DNA of 64,000 nucleotides from assembly GCA_022711665.1 (NCBI GenBank), contig JAKLEN010000003.1:310001-374000 (forward strand). The letters are read 5' to 3'. Shown here in pieces: positions 18,154-27,110 of this stretch. Under the pieces are notes generated by a model. That model did not search any database and was not told the origin of the DNA. It saw nothing but the letters and a program-made list of their open reading frames with translations. This DNA comes from Acidobacteriota bacterium (GTDB lineage: Bacteria; Acidobacteriota; Aminicenantia; Aminicenantales; Saccharicenantaceae). The translations under genes and the position numbers were made by a program. Position 1 is the first letter of the stretch. Each line of letters opens with the position of its first letter.

Positions 18154-19470
18154 ATGGCCAAGATAACTCTCCTCGATTTCGCCCCCGCGGACCGGGACCG
18201 CCTGGCCGCCGAGAAGTACGACGTCGAGCTCAAGTCGACCGGCTGGACTTCGGGCCGGGAGGAGCCGCTCGTCCTGCCGGGTTCGAGCGAGGTCATATTC
18301 TACCAGGTCGAGAACGGCGCCGCGGCCGCGGAGGCGGACTTCCATGCCGGGACTAACGAGGCGCTCGCGGGCCGCGTCCGCGAAGGAGTCCGGGTCATCT
18401 GCTTCGTCGGCGGCGGCAACCTGGCCCGGCTGACGAACATCGTCGGCCCCGTCGAGGGGCTCCAGGTCCAGGCCGCCCGGGCCGAAGCCGTGGTCTTCAA
18501 CCCCCGGGCCCTCTTCCACGCTCCCTTCGAGCGCTACAAACCTTATATCGCCAGGACCTTCCGGCTGCTCGCCGAGACGTTCGGCGACGGCGTCTGGGAG
18601 AAGGAGACGGCGGCCGACGGCCGCTACGAGTTCCTGGCCAAGACCGGCGACGGCGCCCCGGTGGCCATGATCGTCCGGCGGGGCAAGGGCTATCTCATGT
18701 TCCTGCCCTCGTTCGGCCCGAAGAACGTCGAGATCGCCGCTTATCTCCTCAAGGACCGGCTGCCGCTCGCGGCCGAAGTCCCGGCCGAGGCCGGCACGGA
18801 CTGGCTGGCCGGCGAAGACTACGTCTTCCCCGAGCTGCGGGCCCTGGTGACGCGGCGGGAGGAAGAGAAGAAGAGGTTCGCGGAGATCCTGGCCGATTAT
18901 GACCGCCAGATCAAGGAGATGAAGAGCGGCGGCCAGGAGGATTTCCTGCGGCTCCTCGACGGCGAAGGCGAGGCCCTGAAGAAGGCCGTCGTCGCCGCCT
19001 TCCGTTATCTCGGCTGGGGCCGGGTCGTGGACGTCGACATGTACTGGAAGAACACCATCCGGGACAAGGAGGAGGACGTCTGGATCATCGAGCCCGCCGA
19101 GGCGGCCGTCGAGGCCGGGCTGCGCAAGGGCGACCTGATCCTCGTCCTGGTCCGCGGCGGCCGGAACTGGGCCGCCGACGACGAATGCGCCCTGCTCCAG
19201 AAGTTCAAGGGCCGCCGGATGCAGGAGTTCGACAACACCCGCATGAAGGCCGTCCTGGTCGGCAACTATTATTCGGAGGCCGACCCCAAGAGCCGGCCGA
19301 GCCCGTTCTCCGCCGCCCAGGTCGAGGAGGCCCAGAAGGACGGCAACGGGCTCCTGACGTCGTACGAGCTGTTCCGGGCCATCAAGGCCGAGAAGGAGAA
19401 CCGCGTCACCAAGGACGCCCTCCGCGAGCAGATCCGGCTCAAGACCGGCCTCGTCGCCTTCGATATTTAG
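18154..19470 (+). CDS. Two-domain protein: GATase-like N-terminus and degenerate restriction-endonuclease-fold C-terminus
   Basis: No named family is recognised for the 438-residue protein. Residues 1-215 look like a glutamine-amidotransferase/ThuA-like alpha-beta domain (VICFVGGGNLARL, MIVRRGKGYLMFLPSFG). A coiled linker rich in Lys/Glu (RREEEKKRFAEILADYDRQI) follows. The C-terminal part (about 285-438) resembles PD-(D/E)xK nuclease-like domains: FRYLGWGRVVDVD, then DLILVLVRGG where the family normally reads a VEVKG-like strand, then KAVLVGNYY and LLTSYELFRAI, which close such domains. The acidic and lysine catalytic positions appear replaced (VLVRG), so an enzymatic nuclease role is doubtful. 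Start has GCAAGGAG-like sequence upstream. The stop codon abuts the palindromic element at 19471. Confidence 0.6.
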   Translation: MAKITLLDFAPADRDRLAAEKYDVELKSTGWTSGREEPLVLPGSSEVIFYQVENGAAAAEADFHAGTNEALAGRVREGVRVICFVGGGNLARLTNIVGPVEGLQVQAARAEAVVFNPRALFHAPFERYKPYIARTFRLLAETFGDGVWEKETAADGRYEFLAKTGDGAPVAMIVRRGKGYLMFLPSFGPKNVEIAAYLLKDRLPLAAEVPAEAGTDWLAGEDYVFPELRALVTRREEEKKRFAEILADYDRQIKEMKSGGQEDFLRLLDGEGEALKKAVVAAFRYLGWGRVVDVDMYWKNTIRDKEEDVWIIEPAEAAVEAGLRKGDLILVLVRGGRNWAADDECALLQKFKGRRMQEFDNTRMKAVLVGNYYSEADPKSRPSPFSAAQVEEAQKDGNGLLTSYELFRAIKAEKENRVTKDALREQIRLKTGLVAFDI

Positions 19471-19640
19471 ATCGGGGACACAATACTCATTTCCGATTTC
19501 CCGGATCCCGGCTGAAATCCCTGCCGGCCCTCTCCCTGACCCGGTCCGCCGTTTGTCCCCGTCCCGCCGGCCTCGCCCCCGCCCGCTCTTTCCGCCCTCT
19601 CTCCCGCCGGAAATTCGGAAATTAGTATTGTGTCCCCGAT
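19471..19640. repeat. 170-bp palindromic REP/MITE-like element with 34-bp inverted ends
   Basis: The left end (19471-19504) and the reverse complement of the right end (19607-19640) match at 31 of 34 bases and both begin ATCGGGGACACAATACT. The roughly 100-base interior is strongly pyrimidine-rich on the plus strand and has no open frame of note. The element begins on the base after the preceding stop codon. Its form fits REP-associated or MITE-like elements mobilised in trans by TnpA-type transposases; no transposase is in the window. Confidence 0.7.
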
Positions 19641-19679
19641 TTAGGTAGAATTCCCCTTCCGCCGGACCGGAGGAGATCC

Positions 19680-21617
19680 TTGAACCTGACCTGGATCGAC
19701 TGGGCCATCGTGGCCGTTGTGCTCGCCTTCGTCTTCGCGGCCGTGGCCGTCGTCAAGCCCCTGATGCGGAGCGTCTCCGACTTCCTGGCCGCCGGCCGCA
19801 CCGGCGGGCGCTACCTCATCTCGCTCTCCCAGGGCACGGCCTCGCTCGGGGCCATCACCATCGTCGGCATGCTGGAGATGAACTACATCGCCGGCTTCAA
19901 CATGCGCTGGTGGGAGATGGTCATGGCCGTCGTGGTCGTCGGCATCAGCGTCTCCGGCTGGGTCCTCTACCGCTTCCGCCAGACCCGCTGCCTGACCATG
20001 GCCCAGTTCTTCGAGATCCGCTACAACCGCTCGTTCCGCGTCTTCGCCGGGGCCCTGGCTTTCGTCTCGGGCATCATCAACTTCGGCATCTTCCCGGCCG
20101 TCAGCGCCCGATTTTTCATCTATTTCTGCGGCCTGCCGAAAACGCTCTCCCTGGCCGGCCTGGAGATCCCGACCTTCGCCCTGGTCATGATCGTCCTCCT
20201 CTGGATCCCCCTATACTTCGTCTTCTCGGGCGGCCAGATAGCGGTCATGATCACCGACTTCCTCCAGGGCATCTTCGTCAACGCCGTCTTCATCGTCATC
20301 GTCGCCTACCTGATGATCACGGTCGACTGGGGCCAGATCTTCCAGGCCCTGTCGCTGGCCCCGGCCGACGCCTCGCTGGTCAACCCGTTCCACACGGGCT
20401 CGACCAAGGACTACAACTTCTGGTACTTCTTCATCGGCATGATCGGGGTCATCTACGGCAAGCTCTCCTGGCAGGGGACCCAGGCCTACAACGCCTCGGC
20501 CAAGAGCGCCCACGAGGCCAAGATGGGCGACGTCCTGGCCAACTGGCGGGGCATCCCGCAGTGGGGCCTCTTTCTCGTCTTCGTGCCCATCGTCGCCTAC
20601 ACGTTCTGGCACGGCCCCCGGTTCGCGGCCGCGGCGGCCTCGGTCCGGCCGGTCCTCGACGGCCTCGGCTCGGAGGCCCTGCGGAGCCAGCTGACCGTGC
20701 CCCTGGCCCTGACCAGGCTTCTGCCCGTCGGCCTGATGGGCGCCTTCGCCGCGGTCATGCTGGCCGCGGCCGTCGGCTGCAACGAGACCTACCTCCACTC
20801 CTGGGGCAGCATCTTCATCCAGGACGTGGTCATGCCCATCCGCCGGAAGCCCTTCGCCCCGGACCGGCACATCAGGGCCCTGAAATGGTCCATCCTCGCG
20901 GTGGCGGCGTTCAGCTTCGTCTTCAGCCTCCTCTTCCAGCAGAGCGAATACATCTTCCTGTTCTTCGCCATCACCGGGGCCATCTTCGCCGGCGGCAGCG
21001 GCGCGGTCATCATCGGGGGGCTGTACTGGAAGCGCGGCACGACCGCGGCCGCCTGGTCGGCCATGATCGTCGGCGCCGTCACGGCCGTCGGCGGCATCGT
21101 CGTCCAGCAGCTCGTGCCGGGTTTCCCCGTCAACGGCCAGATGTTCTGGGGCCTGGCCATGGCCGCATCGAGCCTCGTCTACGTCGCCGTCTCCCTGCTC
21201 GGCGGGCGCGGCCGCGTCTTCGACATGGACAAGATGCTGCACCGCGGCGCCTACCTGGTGACGGAGGAGTACGCCGTCGTCAATGCCGCCCCGGTCCGGG
21301 GCTGGAAGGTCCTGGGCATGGGCCGCGAGTTCACCCGCTTCGACCGGGTCCTCTACATCGCGACCTACGTCTGGACGGCGGCCTGGGTGGCCGTCTTCGC
21401 CGTCGGCACGATCCTCAACCTGACCGGCCGGGTCGCCGACCCGGCCTGGATGAGGTTCTGGCGGACCTACACGCAGATCATGCTGGCCGTCTCCGTCGTC
21501 GTCATCGTCTGGTTCTCGGCCGGCGGCCTCATCAACCTCAAGGACATGATCGGAACGCTCCGGGTGATGAAGCGCGACCACGCCGACACCGGGTTCGTCG
21601 AGAGGGGCCGGGACTAG
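19680..21617 (+). CDS. Sodium:solute symporter (SSS family)
   Basis: The 645-residue membrane protein has about 14 hydrophobic helices in the arrangement of sodium/sugar or sodium/solute symporters, with family-like stretches such as FLAAGRTGGRYLISLSQGTASLGA, split here by helix 1, and an SFVFSLLFQQSEYIFLFFAITGAIFAGG-type core. It would import an organic solute with Na+. The start is TTG at 19680 behind GGAGGAGAT. The next gene, a GH94 phosphorylase, begins only 4 bases after this stop, followed by GH130, so the substrate is probably a disaccharide, oligosaccharide or glycosyl acid that those enzymes split with phosphate. Confidence 0.85.
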   Translation: MNLTWIDWAIVAVVLAFVFAAVAVVKPLMRSVSDFLAAGRTGGRYLISLSQGTASLGAITIVGMLEMNYIAGFNMRWWEMVMAVVVVGISVSGWVLYRFRQTRCLTMAQFFEIRYNRSFRVFAGALAFVSGIINFGIFPAVSARFFIYFCGLPKTLSLAGLEIPTFALVMIVLLWIPLYFVFSGGQIAVMITDFLQGIFVNAVFIVIVAYLMITVDWGQIFQALSLAPADASLVNPFHTGSTKDYNFWYFFIGMIGVIYGKLSWQGTQAYNASAKSAHEAKMGDVLANWRGIPQWGLFLVFVPIVAYTFWHGPRFAAAAASVRPVLDGLGSEALRSQLTVPLALTRLLPVGLMGAFAAVMLAAAVGCNETYLHSWGSIFIQDVVMPIRRKPFAPDRHIRALKWSILAVAAFSFVFSLLFQQSEYIFLFFAITGAIFAGGSGAVIIGGLYWKRGTTAAAWSAMIVGAVTAVGGIVVQQLVPGFPVNGQMFWGLAMAASSLVYVAVSLLGGRGRVFDMDKMLHRGAYLVTEEYAVVNAAPVRGWKVLGMGREFTRFDRVLYIATYVWTAAWVAVFAVGTILNLTGRVADPAWMRFWRTYTQIMLAVSVVVIVWFSAGGLINLKDMIGTLRVMKRDHADTGFVERGRD

Positions 21618-21621
21618 GGCC

Positions 21622-24015
21622 ATGGGCCGCTTCGGTCGTTTCTCGGACGACGGCCGCGAGTTCCTTGTCACCGACGTCAGGACGCCCAGCCCCTGGATCA
21701 ACTACCTCGAGAACGGCCGCTATTTCGCCACCATCTCCGCCAACGGCGGCGGCATCTCCTACGACCGCAGCCCGCTCCACGGCCGCATCACCCGCTACCG
21801 CATCAACGACGTCCCGCCCGACCGGCCGGGCAAGTACATCTATGTCAAGGACCGCGACAGCGGCGAGCTCTGGAGCCTGACCTGGCAGCCCGTCGGGCAC
21901 GAGCCGGCCTCGGATTACCGGGTCGCCCACGGCTTCGGCTACACCCAGGCCGAGGCCGAGGTCGCGGGCATCGCCTCGTCAACCGTTTTCTTCGTCCCGG
22001 TCGACGACGACCGGGAGATCTGGCGGGCCGTCCTGACCAACCGTTCCGGCCGGCCGCGCCGGCTGGCCGTCGTCGGCTACGTCGAGCTGGCCCTCGGCCA
22101 CGCCCTGGTCGACCTCATCAACCAGTGCGACGACCAGCACTTCAACCGGGTCCGCTTCGACCGGGAGCTGGGCGCCATCTTCGCCACCAAGACCTACTGG
22201 GTGACGGAGACGCGCGGCACCCAGCGGCAGGAGAACAAGGAGTGGGACCGCTGGGCCTACTTCACCGTCAACCGGCCCGTGGCGGCCTACGAGACCGCGC
22301 GGGAGCGGTTCATCGGGCCGTTCCGCAGCGAGTCCGATCCGCTGGGGCTCGAGACGGGGCTGAGCTCCGCGGACATGGACTGCGGCAACGCCGTGGCCGC
22401 CCTCGAGGTCGACCTGGAGCTCGGGCCGGGGGAGTCGCGGGACGTCATCTTCTCGCTCGGCGTCATCGCCAAGGAGCGTTTCGAGGCGGAGAAAGCCGCG
22501 GCCGTCGGCCGCTACCGCGAGGCCGCCGCCGTCGCCGCGGCCCTGGCCCGCGTCCGGGCCGGGTGGGACCGCTTCCTCGGCCACACCCGGGCCGCGACGC
22601 CCGACCCCGGGGCCGACGTCTTCCTGAACTATTGGATCCCGTACCAGGCCAAAGTGGCTTTCAACGTCGGACGGGTGGCCAGCTTCTATTATTGGGGCAT
22701 CGGCCGCGGCTTCGGCTACCGGGACACGGCCCAGGACGTCATCGCCATCGTCATCGCCGACCCGGCCGCGGCCCGGGCGCGGATCGGCCTGCTGGCCCGG
22801 CAGATGCGGCGGGACGGCAAGGTCTACCATCATTTCTACGGCGACGGCCAGGGCGAATTCACCGAGCATTGCGACGATCCGCTCTGGTTCATCCTGGCCG
22901 TGACCGAATACCTGAAGGAAACGGGCGACCTGGCCCTGCTCGAGGCCCGGGAGCCCTTCCTCGACGGGGGCGAGGGCACGATCCTCGAGCACCTGCTGGC
23001 CGTGGCCCGCTTCGCCGGGGCCGACCCGGGGCGGCACGGCCTGCCCAAGTTCGGCCGCGGCGATTGGAACGACACCCTCGACTACATCGGCGGCCGGGAA
23101 GGCGGCGAGAGCGTCTGGGGCGGCATGTTCTACGCGGCCATGCTCGACCGGCTCCTGGAGCTGCTGGCCGTCCTGAAGCGTGCCGGCGAGCATCCGCAGA
23201 TCCGGGCCACGCGGGACCGGCTGGCGGCGGCCGTCGAAGCGCACGCCTGGGACGGCGACTGGTACATCCGGGCCTTCGGCGAAGGCGAGCGCAGGATCGG
23301 CTCGAAGGCCGACCGCTACGGGCAGATCTTCATCAACACCCAGAGCTGGGCCGTCATCGCCGGGCTGCCCGACCGGGCCCGGCTCGTCCGGGCCATGGAC
23401 AGCCTGGCCGAACGGTTGGGCACGCCATTCGGGCCGAAGATCTGCGCCCCGGCCTTCCGCGAGATCGACCCGACCGTCGGGCTCATCACCCGGTGCGTCC
23501 CGGGCAAGAAGGAGAACGGGGCGGTCTTCTGCCATCCAGCGGCCTGGGTCGTCCAGGCCTGGTGCCTGCTCGGCCGGGGCGGCCGGGCCTTCGAGGAATT
23601 CCGCCGGCTGCTCCCGGACCGGATCGACCAGGCGACGTTCTGCGCCGAGCCGTACGTCTATTCGCAGTACATCACCAGCGACGAGCACGAGACGGCCGGC
23701 CGGGCCAGCCATTCGTGGCAGACCGGCACGGCGGCCTGGATGTACCGGGTGGCCTACGACCATATCCTGGGTCTGCGGCCGGCCTACGACGGGCTGGTCA
23801 TCGACCCGGTCATCCCGGCCGATTGGCCGGGCTTCCGGGCCGAACGCGTCTTCCGCGGCGCCCGCTACGTCGTCGAGGCGGTCAATCCCGACGGCGTCGA
23901 ACGGGGCGTCGCGGCGATCACGATCGACGGGCGGCCGGTCGAGGGGACGGTCATCGCGCCGCGGCCGGCCGGGACCGTCTGCCGCGTAGCCGTGCGGCTG
24001 GGGAGGAGCGCATGA
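21622..24015 (+). CDS. GH94 family glycoside phosphorylase (cellobiose phosphorylase-like)
   Basis: At 797 residues this matches the usual size of single-unit GH94 phosphorylases. It has the N-terminal beta-sandwich (GRFSDDGREFLVTDVRTPSPW, here in two strands), the helical (alpha/alpha)6 catalytic domain, and the GDWND motif (Asp481-Asp484) that carries the general acid in cellobiose and chitobiose phosphorylases. SHSWQTGTAAWMYRVA near the C-terminus is also characteristic. The reaction is reversible phosphorolysis of a beta-glucoside to a sugar 1-phosphate; cellobiose, cellobionate or another acceptor cannot be distinguished by eye. It follows the symporter by 4 bases and overlaps the GH130 start by ATGA, so the three genes form one operon. 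Confidence 0.88.
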   Translation: MGRFGRFSDDGREFLVTDVRTPSPWINYLENGRYFATISANGGGISYDRSPLHGRITRYRINDVPPDRPGKYIYVKDRDSGELWSLTWQPVGHEPASDYRVAHGFGYTQAEAEVAGIASSTVFFVPVDDDREIWRAVLTNRSGRPRRLAVVGYVELALGHALVDLINQCDDQHFNRVRFDRELGAIFATKTYWVTETRGTQRQENKEWDRWAYFTVNRPVAAYETARERFIGPFRSESDPLGLETGLSSADMDCGNAVAALEVDLELGPGESRDVIFSLGVIAKERFEAEKAAAVGRYREAAAVAAALARVRAGWDRFLGHTRAATPDPGADVFLNYWIPYQAKVAFNVGRVASFYYWGIGRGFGYRDTAQDVIAIVIADPAAARARIGLLARQMRRDGKVYHHFYGDGQGEFTEHCDDPLWFILAVTEYLKETGDLALLEAREPFLDGGEGTILEHLLAVARFAGADPGRHGLPKFGRGDWNDTLDYIGGREGGESVWGGMFYAAMLDRLLELLAVLKRAGEHPQIRATRDRLAAAVEAHAWDGDWYIRAFGEGERRIGSKADRYGQIFINTQSWAVIAGLPDRARLVRAMDSLAERLGTPFGPKICAPAFREIDPTVGLITRCVPGKKENGAVFCHPAAWVVQAWCLLGRGGRAFEEFRRLLPDRIDQATFCAEPYVYSQYITSDEHETAGRASHSWQTGTAAWMYRVAYDHILGLRPAYDGLVIDPVIPADWPGFRAERVFRGARYVVEAVNPDGVERGVAAITIDGRPVEGTVIAPRPAGTVCRVAVRLGRSA

Positions 24016-25016
24016 AGAGGGAAGGGGGCGGCGCGCTGCGCCGGGCGCCCGGCAACCCGATCCTGACCAGGTCCGACCTGCCCGACATCCCGCCGCGGCT
24101 CGTCGACGCGACCTCGGTCTTCAACCCGGGGGCGGTCAAGGCCGGCGGCCTGACCTATCTGATGCTCCGGGTCCAGGCCCGGTCGCGGGAGACGTTCCTG
24201 GTCATGGCCGAGAGCGCGGACGGCTTCCTTTTCGCCGTCCGGCCGGAGATCGTCGATCTACGCGGGATCGGGAGCCTTCGGGAGCGCGTCTACCACGTCT
24301 ACGACGCCCGCATCACGCCGCTCGAGGGGGCCTATTACGTCATGTCCGCCATGGACATGGAAGGCGGCTGCGGGCTGGGACTGGCCCGGACTGACGACCT
24401 TCGGGAGTTCCGCTTCCTGGGCCTCACGTCGACGGACGACGTCCGCAACGGGGTGCTTTTCCCGGAGAAGATCGGCGGCCTGTACCTGCGGCTGGAGCGG
24501 CCCAACCGGGCCCGCCCAGAGGGCGGCCCGACGACCGGCTCGGAGATCTGGCTGGCCGGCTCGGACGACCTCCTGGCCTGGCGGCGGATCGGCCCGGTCA
24601 TGGGCGGGCGGTTCCACTACTGGGACGAGTATATCGGCTCCGGGCCGCCGCCGGTCCGGACGCGCCGGGGCTGGCTCCACGTCTATCATGGCGTGGCGAC
24701 GCACTTCGGCAGCGCCAGCATCTATCAGGCCGGCGTCGTCCTGCTCGACCTGCGGGACCCGACGAAGGTCCTGGGCCGGTCGCGGGGCAACATCCTCGAG
24801 CCCCGGGAGCCCTACGAGCTCTGCGGCCAGGTGCCGAACGTCGTCTTCCCGTCGGGGCTGGTCGTCGAGGAGTTCGACGCCGAAGGGTACGCCCTGCCCT
24901 CGAGCCCGGTCCGGGTCTATTACGGCGCGGCCGACACGGCCGTCGGCCTGGCCGTGACGACGGTCGCCGAGCTCGTCGACGCGGCCGGCGACGATCCCCA
25001 ATGGGGTCAAACCTAG
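24012..25016 (+). CDS. GH130 family beta-mannoside phosphorylase or related enzyme
   Basis: The 334-residue protein is a five-bladed beta-propeller of GH130 type, with NPGAV, a VYDARITPL segment carrying the candidate catalytic acid Asp98, FPEK, and a DEYIGSGPPPVRT segment typical of the phosphate/substrate pocket. GH130 enzymes phosphorolyse beta-1,4-mannosyl-glucose, mannooligosaccharides or mannosyl-GlcNAc to mannose 1-phosphate. The ATG overlaps the GH94 stop (ATGA) behind GGGGAGGAG. The last codons (TGG GGT CAA ACC TAG) lie inside a dispersed GGGGTCAAACCT repeat arm, so the present C-terminus WGQT and stop codon appear to have come from the repeat. Confidence 0.87.
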   Translation: MKREGGGALRRAPGNPILTRSDLPDIPPRLVDATSVFNPGAVKAGGLTYLMLRVQARSRETFLVMAESADGFLFAVRPEIVDLRGIGSLRERVYHVYDARITPLEGAYYVMSAMDMEGGCGLGLARTDDLREFRFLGLTSTDDVRNGVLFPEKIGGLYLRLERPNRARPEGGPTTGSEIWLAGSDDLLAWRRIGPVMGGRFHYWDEYIGSGPPPVRTRRGWLHVYHGVATHFGSASIYQAGVVLLDLRDPTKVLGRSRGNILEPREPYELCGQVPNVVFPSGLVVEEFDAEGYALPSSPVRVYYGAADTAVGLAVTTVAELVDAAGDDPQWGQT

Positions 25017-25076
25017 ACCTTTTAACTTTTTGGCGGGCTCCCGTTCCTAACAGCTAAAAGGTTCAGGTTTGACCCC
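25003..25076. repeat. GGGGTCAAACCT palindromic repeat, copy 1
   Basis: Left arm 25003-25025 and right arm 25054-25076 match in inverted orientation at 20 of 23 bases, starting GGGGTCAAACCTA. The 28-base middle contains CTTTTTGGCGGG. The left arm overlaps the 3' end of the GH130 gene. A second copy with perfect arms is at 31978-32029. Copies of such palindromes are typical of REP sequences; a role as bidirectional terminator is possible. Confidence 0.75.
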
Positions 25077-25128
25077 TTCTTTTTATTATGCTAAAAGAGA
25101 GGTTCGATTCGGCCCGCTGGAGAGAACC

Positions 25129-25785
25129 ATGAAGAGAACGGAGAGGCATCACCTCAAAGAAGACGAAGTGGCGGAAGGCGTCAACTGGCTCGTCGATTTC
25201 TACGGCAAGTACCGCCGCGAGATCTTCTTCGTCGCCGGGGCGATCGTCCTGGCCGCCCTGGTCTTCGCCGCCCTCCTCGGCCTCCGCGCTCACAGCCGGA
25301 ACGTCCGGAGCGCGGCCATCGGCCAGGTCGGCAGCCTGGCGGCCCAGGCGGCGGCCGATCCGGCCAAGATGGCCGAGCTGGAGAAGCTGGCCGCCAAGGG
25401 CCGGACGTCCCGCCTGGCCAACCTGGAGCTGGCCAGGCTCGGGGCCGAACGGGGAGATTGGACCAAGGCCGAGTCCTGCCTGGCCCGGATCCCTTCCTCG
25501 CCCAAGGATCTTCTCTACTACCAGGCCGAGGACCTCAAAGGCCAGGTGGCCGTCGGCCGCAAGGACTTCGACAAGGCCATCGCCATCTACAAGAAGACCG
25601 TCGACGAAAAGCCCCGGGACTACCCCCTGGACGCGGCCCTGTTCCGCCTGGCCGAGACGCATGAGCTCAAGGGCGACGTGGCCGCGGCCATCGATCTCTA
25701 CAAGAAGCTCCAGACCGACTACCCCCAGTCCTATTTCGGCTACGAGGCCTCCCTCAAGGCCGCCAAGCTGGCCACCCGAAGGTAG
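25129..25785 (+). CDS. Membrane-anchored TPR protein (YfgM-like)
   Basis: The 218-residue product has an N-terminal cytosolic stretch (KRTERHHLKEDEVAEGVNWL), one transmembrane helix (about residues 27-50, IFFVAGAIVLAALVFAALLG) and a C-terminal set of tetratricopeptide-like helices (AIAIYKKTVDEKP, AIDLYKKLQTDYPQS). The layout matches YfgM/TPR_21 proteins, which assist periplasmic folding at the Sec translocon, but similarity by eye is general. The start at 25129 is chosen for GGAGAG 6 bases upstream; the earlier in-frame ATG lies next to the repeat arm and lacks a binding site. Confidence 0.7.
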   Translation: MKRTERHHLKEDEVAEGVNWLVDFYGKYRREIFFVAGAIVLAALVFAALLGLRAHSRNVRSAAIGQVGSLAAQAAADPAKMAELEKLAAKGRTSRLANLELARLGAERGDWTKAESCLARIPSSPKDLLYYQAEDLKGQVAVGRKDFDKAIAIYKKTVDEKPRDYPLDAALFRLAETHELKGDVAAAIDLYKKLQTDYPQSYFGYEASLKAAKLATRR

Positions 25786-25797
25786 GGCGGAGGGGCG

Positions 25798-25825
25798 TTG
25801 CCATTTTCCTTTAAAGCGATATAAT
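25798..25825 (+). promoter_or_regulatory. Putative promoter of the ferredoxin gene
   Basis: TTGCCA (25798-25803) and a perfect TATAAT (25820-25825) are 16 bases apart, 28 bases upstream of the ATG, and the leader contains AAGGAGGA. The ferredoxin is thus a likely single-gene transcript ending at the terminator at 26127. Confidence 0.55.
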
Positions 25826-25834
25826 ATCCCCTAA

Positions 25835-26101
<267 letters not shown>

Positions 26102-26126
26102 CCCCGCGCCGACCGGACCGATCCCG

Positions 26127-26162
26127 AAAGAGGAGTGAACCCGTTTCACTCCTCTTTTTTTT
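26127..26162 (+). terminator. Intrinsic terminator of the ferredoxin gene
   Basis: AAAGAGGAGTGAA pairs with TTTCACTCCTCTTT around a CCCG loop and is followed by a run of T residues to 26162. This is the clearest Rho-independent terminator in the window. It lies 26 bases after the ferredoxin stop and 10 bases before the next start. Confidence 0.88.
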
Positions 26163-26171
26163 CGCGCCCCT

Positions 26172-27110
26172 ATGAACGACACGCCGAGCGGACACGCCCC
26201 GACCTGGCCGAACGCGCTGCTCTTCGGCCTGACCGTGCTGACCGCCTGGTTCGCCGGCCTGATATTCGCCTCGTCCTTCCTGGCCGCGCCCTCCGGCCCC
26301 GCGCCCGGCCTTTTCGACGCGCGGGTCGTCGGGACGGGCTTCCTCTATGCCCTGGCGCTGCTCGTCATCCTGGTCGGCCATGAGCTCGGCCACTACCTGA
26401 CCTGCCGCCGTTACGGCGTCCCGGCCACCCTGCCTTATTTTATCCCCGGCCCGCCGTTCCTGGGCACGTTCGGGGCCTTTATCCGCATCAAGGCGCCGGT
26501 CCCCTTCAAGCGTCAGATCTTCGACGTCGGGGCCAACGGCCCCCTGGCCGGGTTCGTCCTGGCCGTCCCGGCCCTGGCCGCGGGCCTGGCCTGCTCGAAA
26601 GTCGGGCTTGAGCCCCTGACCCCCGACGCCATCGTCTTCGGCGAGCCTCTGCTGTTCAGGCTCCTGGCCGGCCTGTTCTTCGGCGGCCTGCCCGAGGGCG
26701 CCTCGCTCATCCTCCATCCCGTCGGCTTCGCCGGCTGGGTCGGGCTCCTGGTCACGGCCCTCAACCTCATCCCCATCGGCCAGCTCGACGGCGGCCATGT
26801 CGCCTACGCCCTGCTGGGCCGGCGGGCGCGGCTCCTGTCGTACGCCATGGCCGCGTTCCTCGTCGTCATGGGGGTCTTTTTCCACCTGACCTGGCTCATT
26901 CTGGCCATTTTCATCCTGGTGTTCGAGCTGCGATCGAAGATGCGGCTCCGTCACCCGCCGGTCCTCGACGAAGGCGCGCCGCTCGGACTCAAAAGGACCG
27001 TTCTGGCCGTCGTTTTGGCCGTAATTTTCGCGCTGTCCTTCGTGCCGGACCCCGTCCGGGGCGTCGGACTGCTGGATCTCATCAAGGGCGCGCCGGGGGT
27101 CGGGCGATGA
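26172..27110 (+). CDS. Site-2 protease family (M50) intramembrane metalloprotease
   Basis: The 312-residue polytopic protein carries HELGH (His70, Glu71, His74), the zinc site of site-2 proteases, and NLIPIGQLDGGH with Asp206, the third ligand. About six to seven hydrophobic helices surround these motifs, and there is no PDZ domain, placing it with the compact MJ0392/EcfE-like group rather than RseP. Such enzymes cut transmembrane helices of signalling proteins. The gene follows the ferredoxin terminator closely, so where it is transcribed from is not clear; no strong ribosome binding site precedes the ATG. No anti-sigma factor is next to it, so the target is unknown. Confidence 0.85.
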   Translation: MNDTPSGHAPTWPNALLFGLTVLTAWFAGLIFASSFLAAPSGPAPGLFDARVVGTGFLYALALLVILVGHELGHYLTCRRYGVPATLPYFIPGPPFLGTFGAFIRIKAPVPFKRQIFDVGANGPLAGFVLAVPALAAGLACSKVGLEPLTPDAIVFGEPLLFRLLAGLFFGGLPEGASLILHPVGFAGWVGLLVTALNLIPIGQLDGGHVAYALLGRRARLLSYAMAAFLVVMGVFFHLTWLILAIFILVFELRSKMRLRHPPVLDEGAPLGLKRTVLAVVLAVIFALSFVPDPVRGVGLLDLIKGAPGVGR

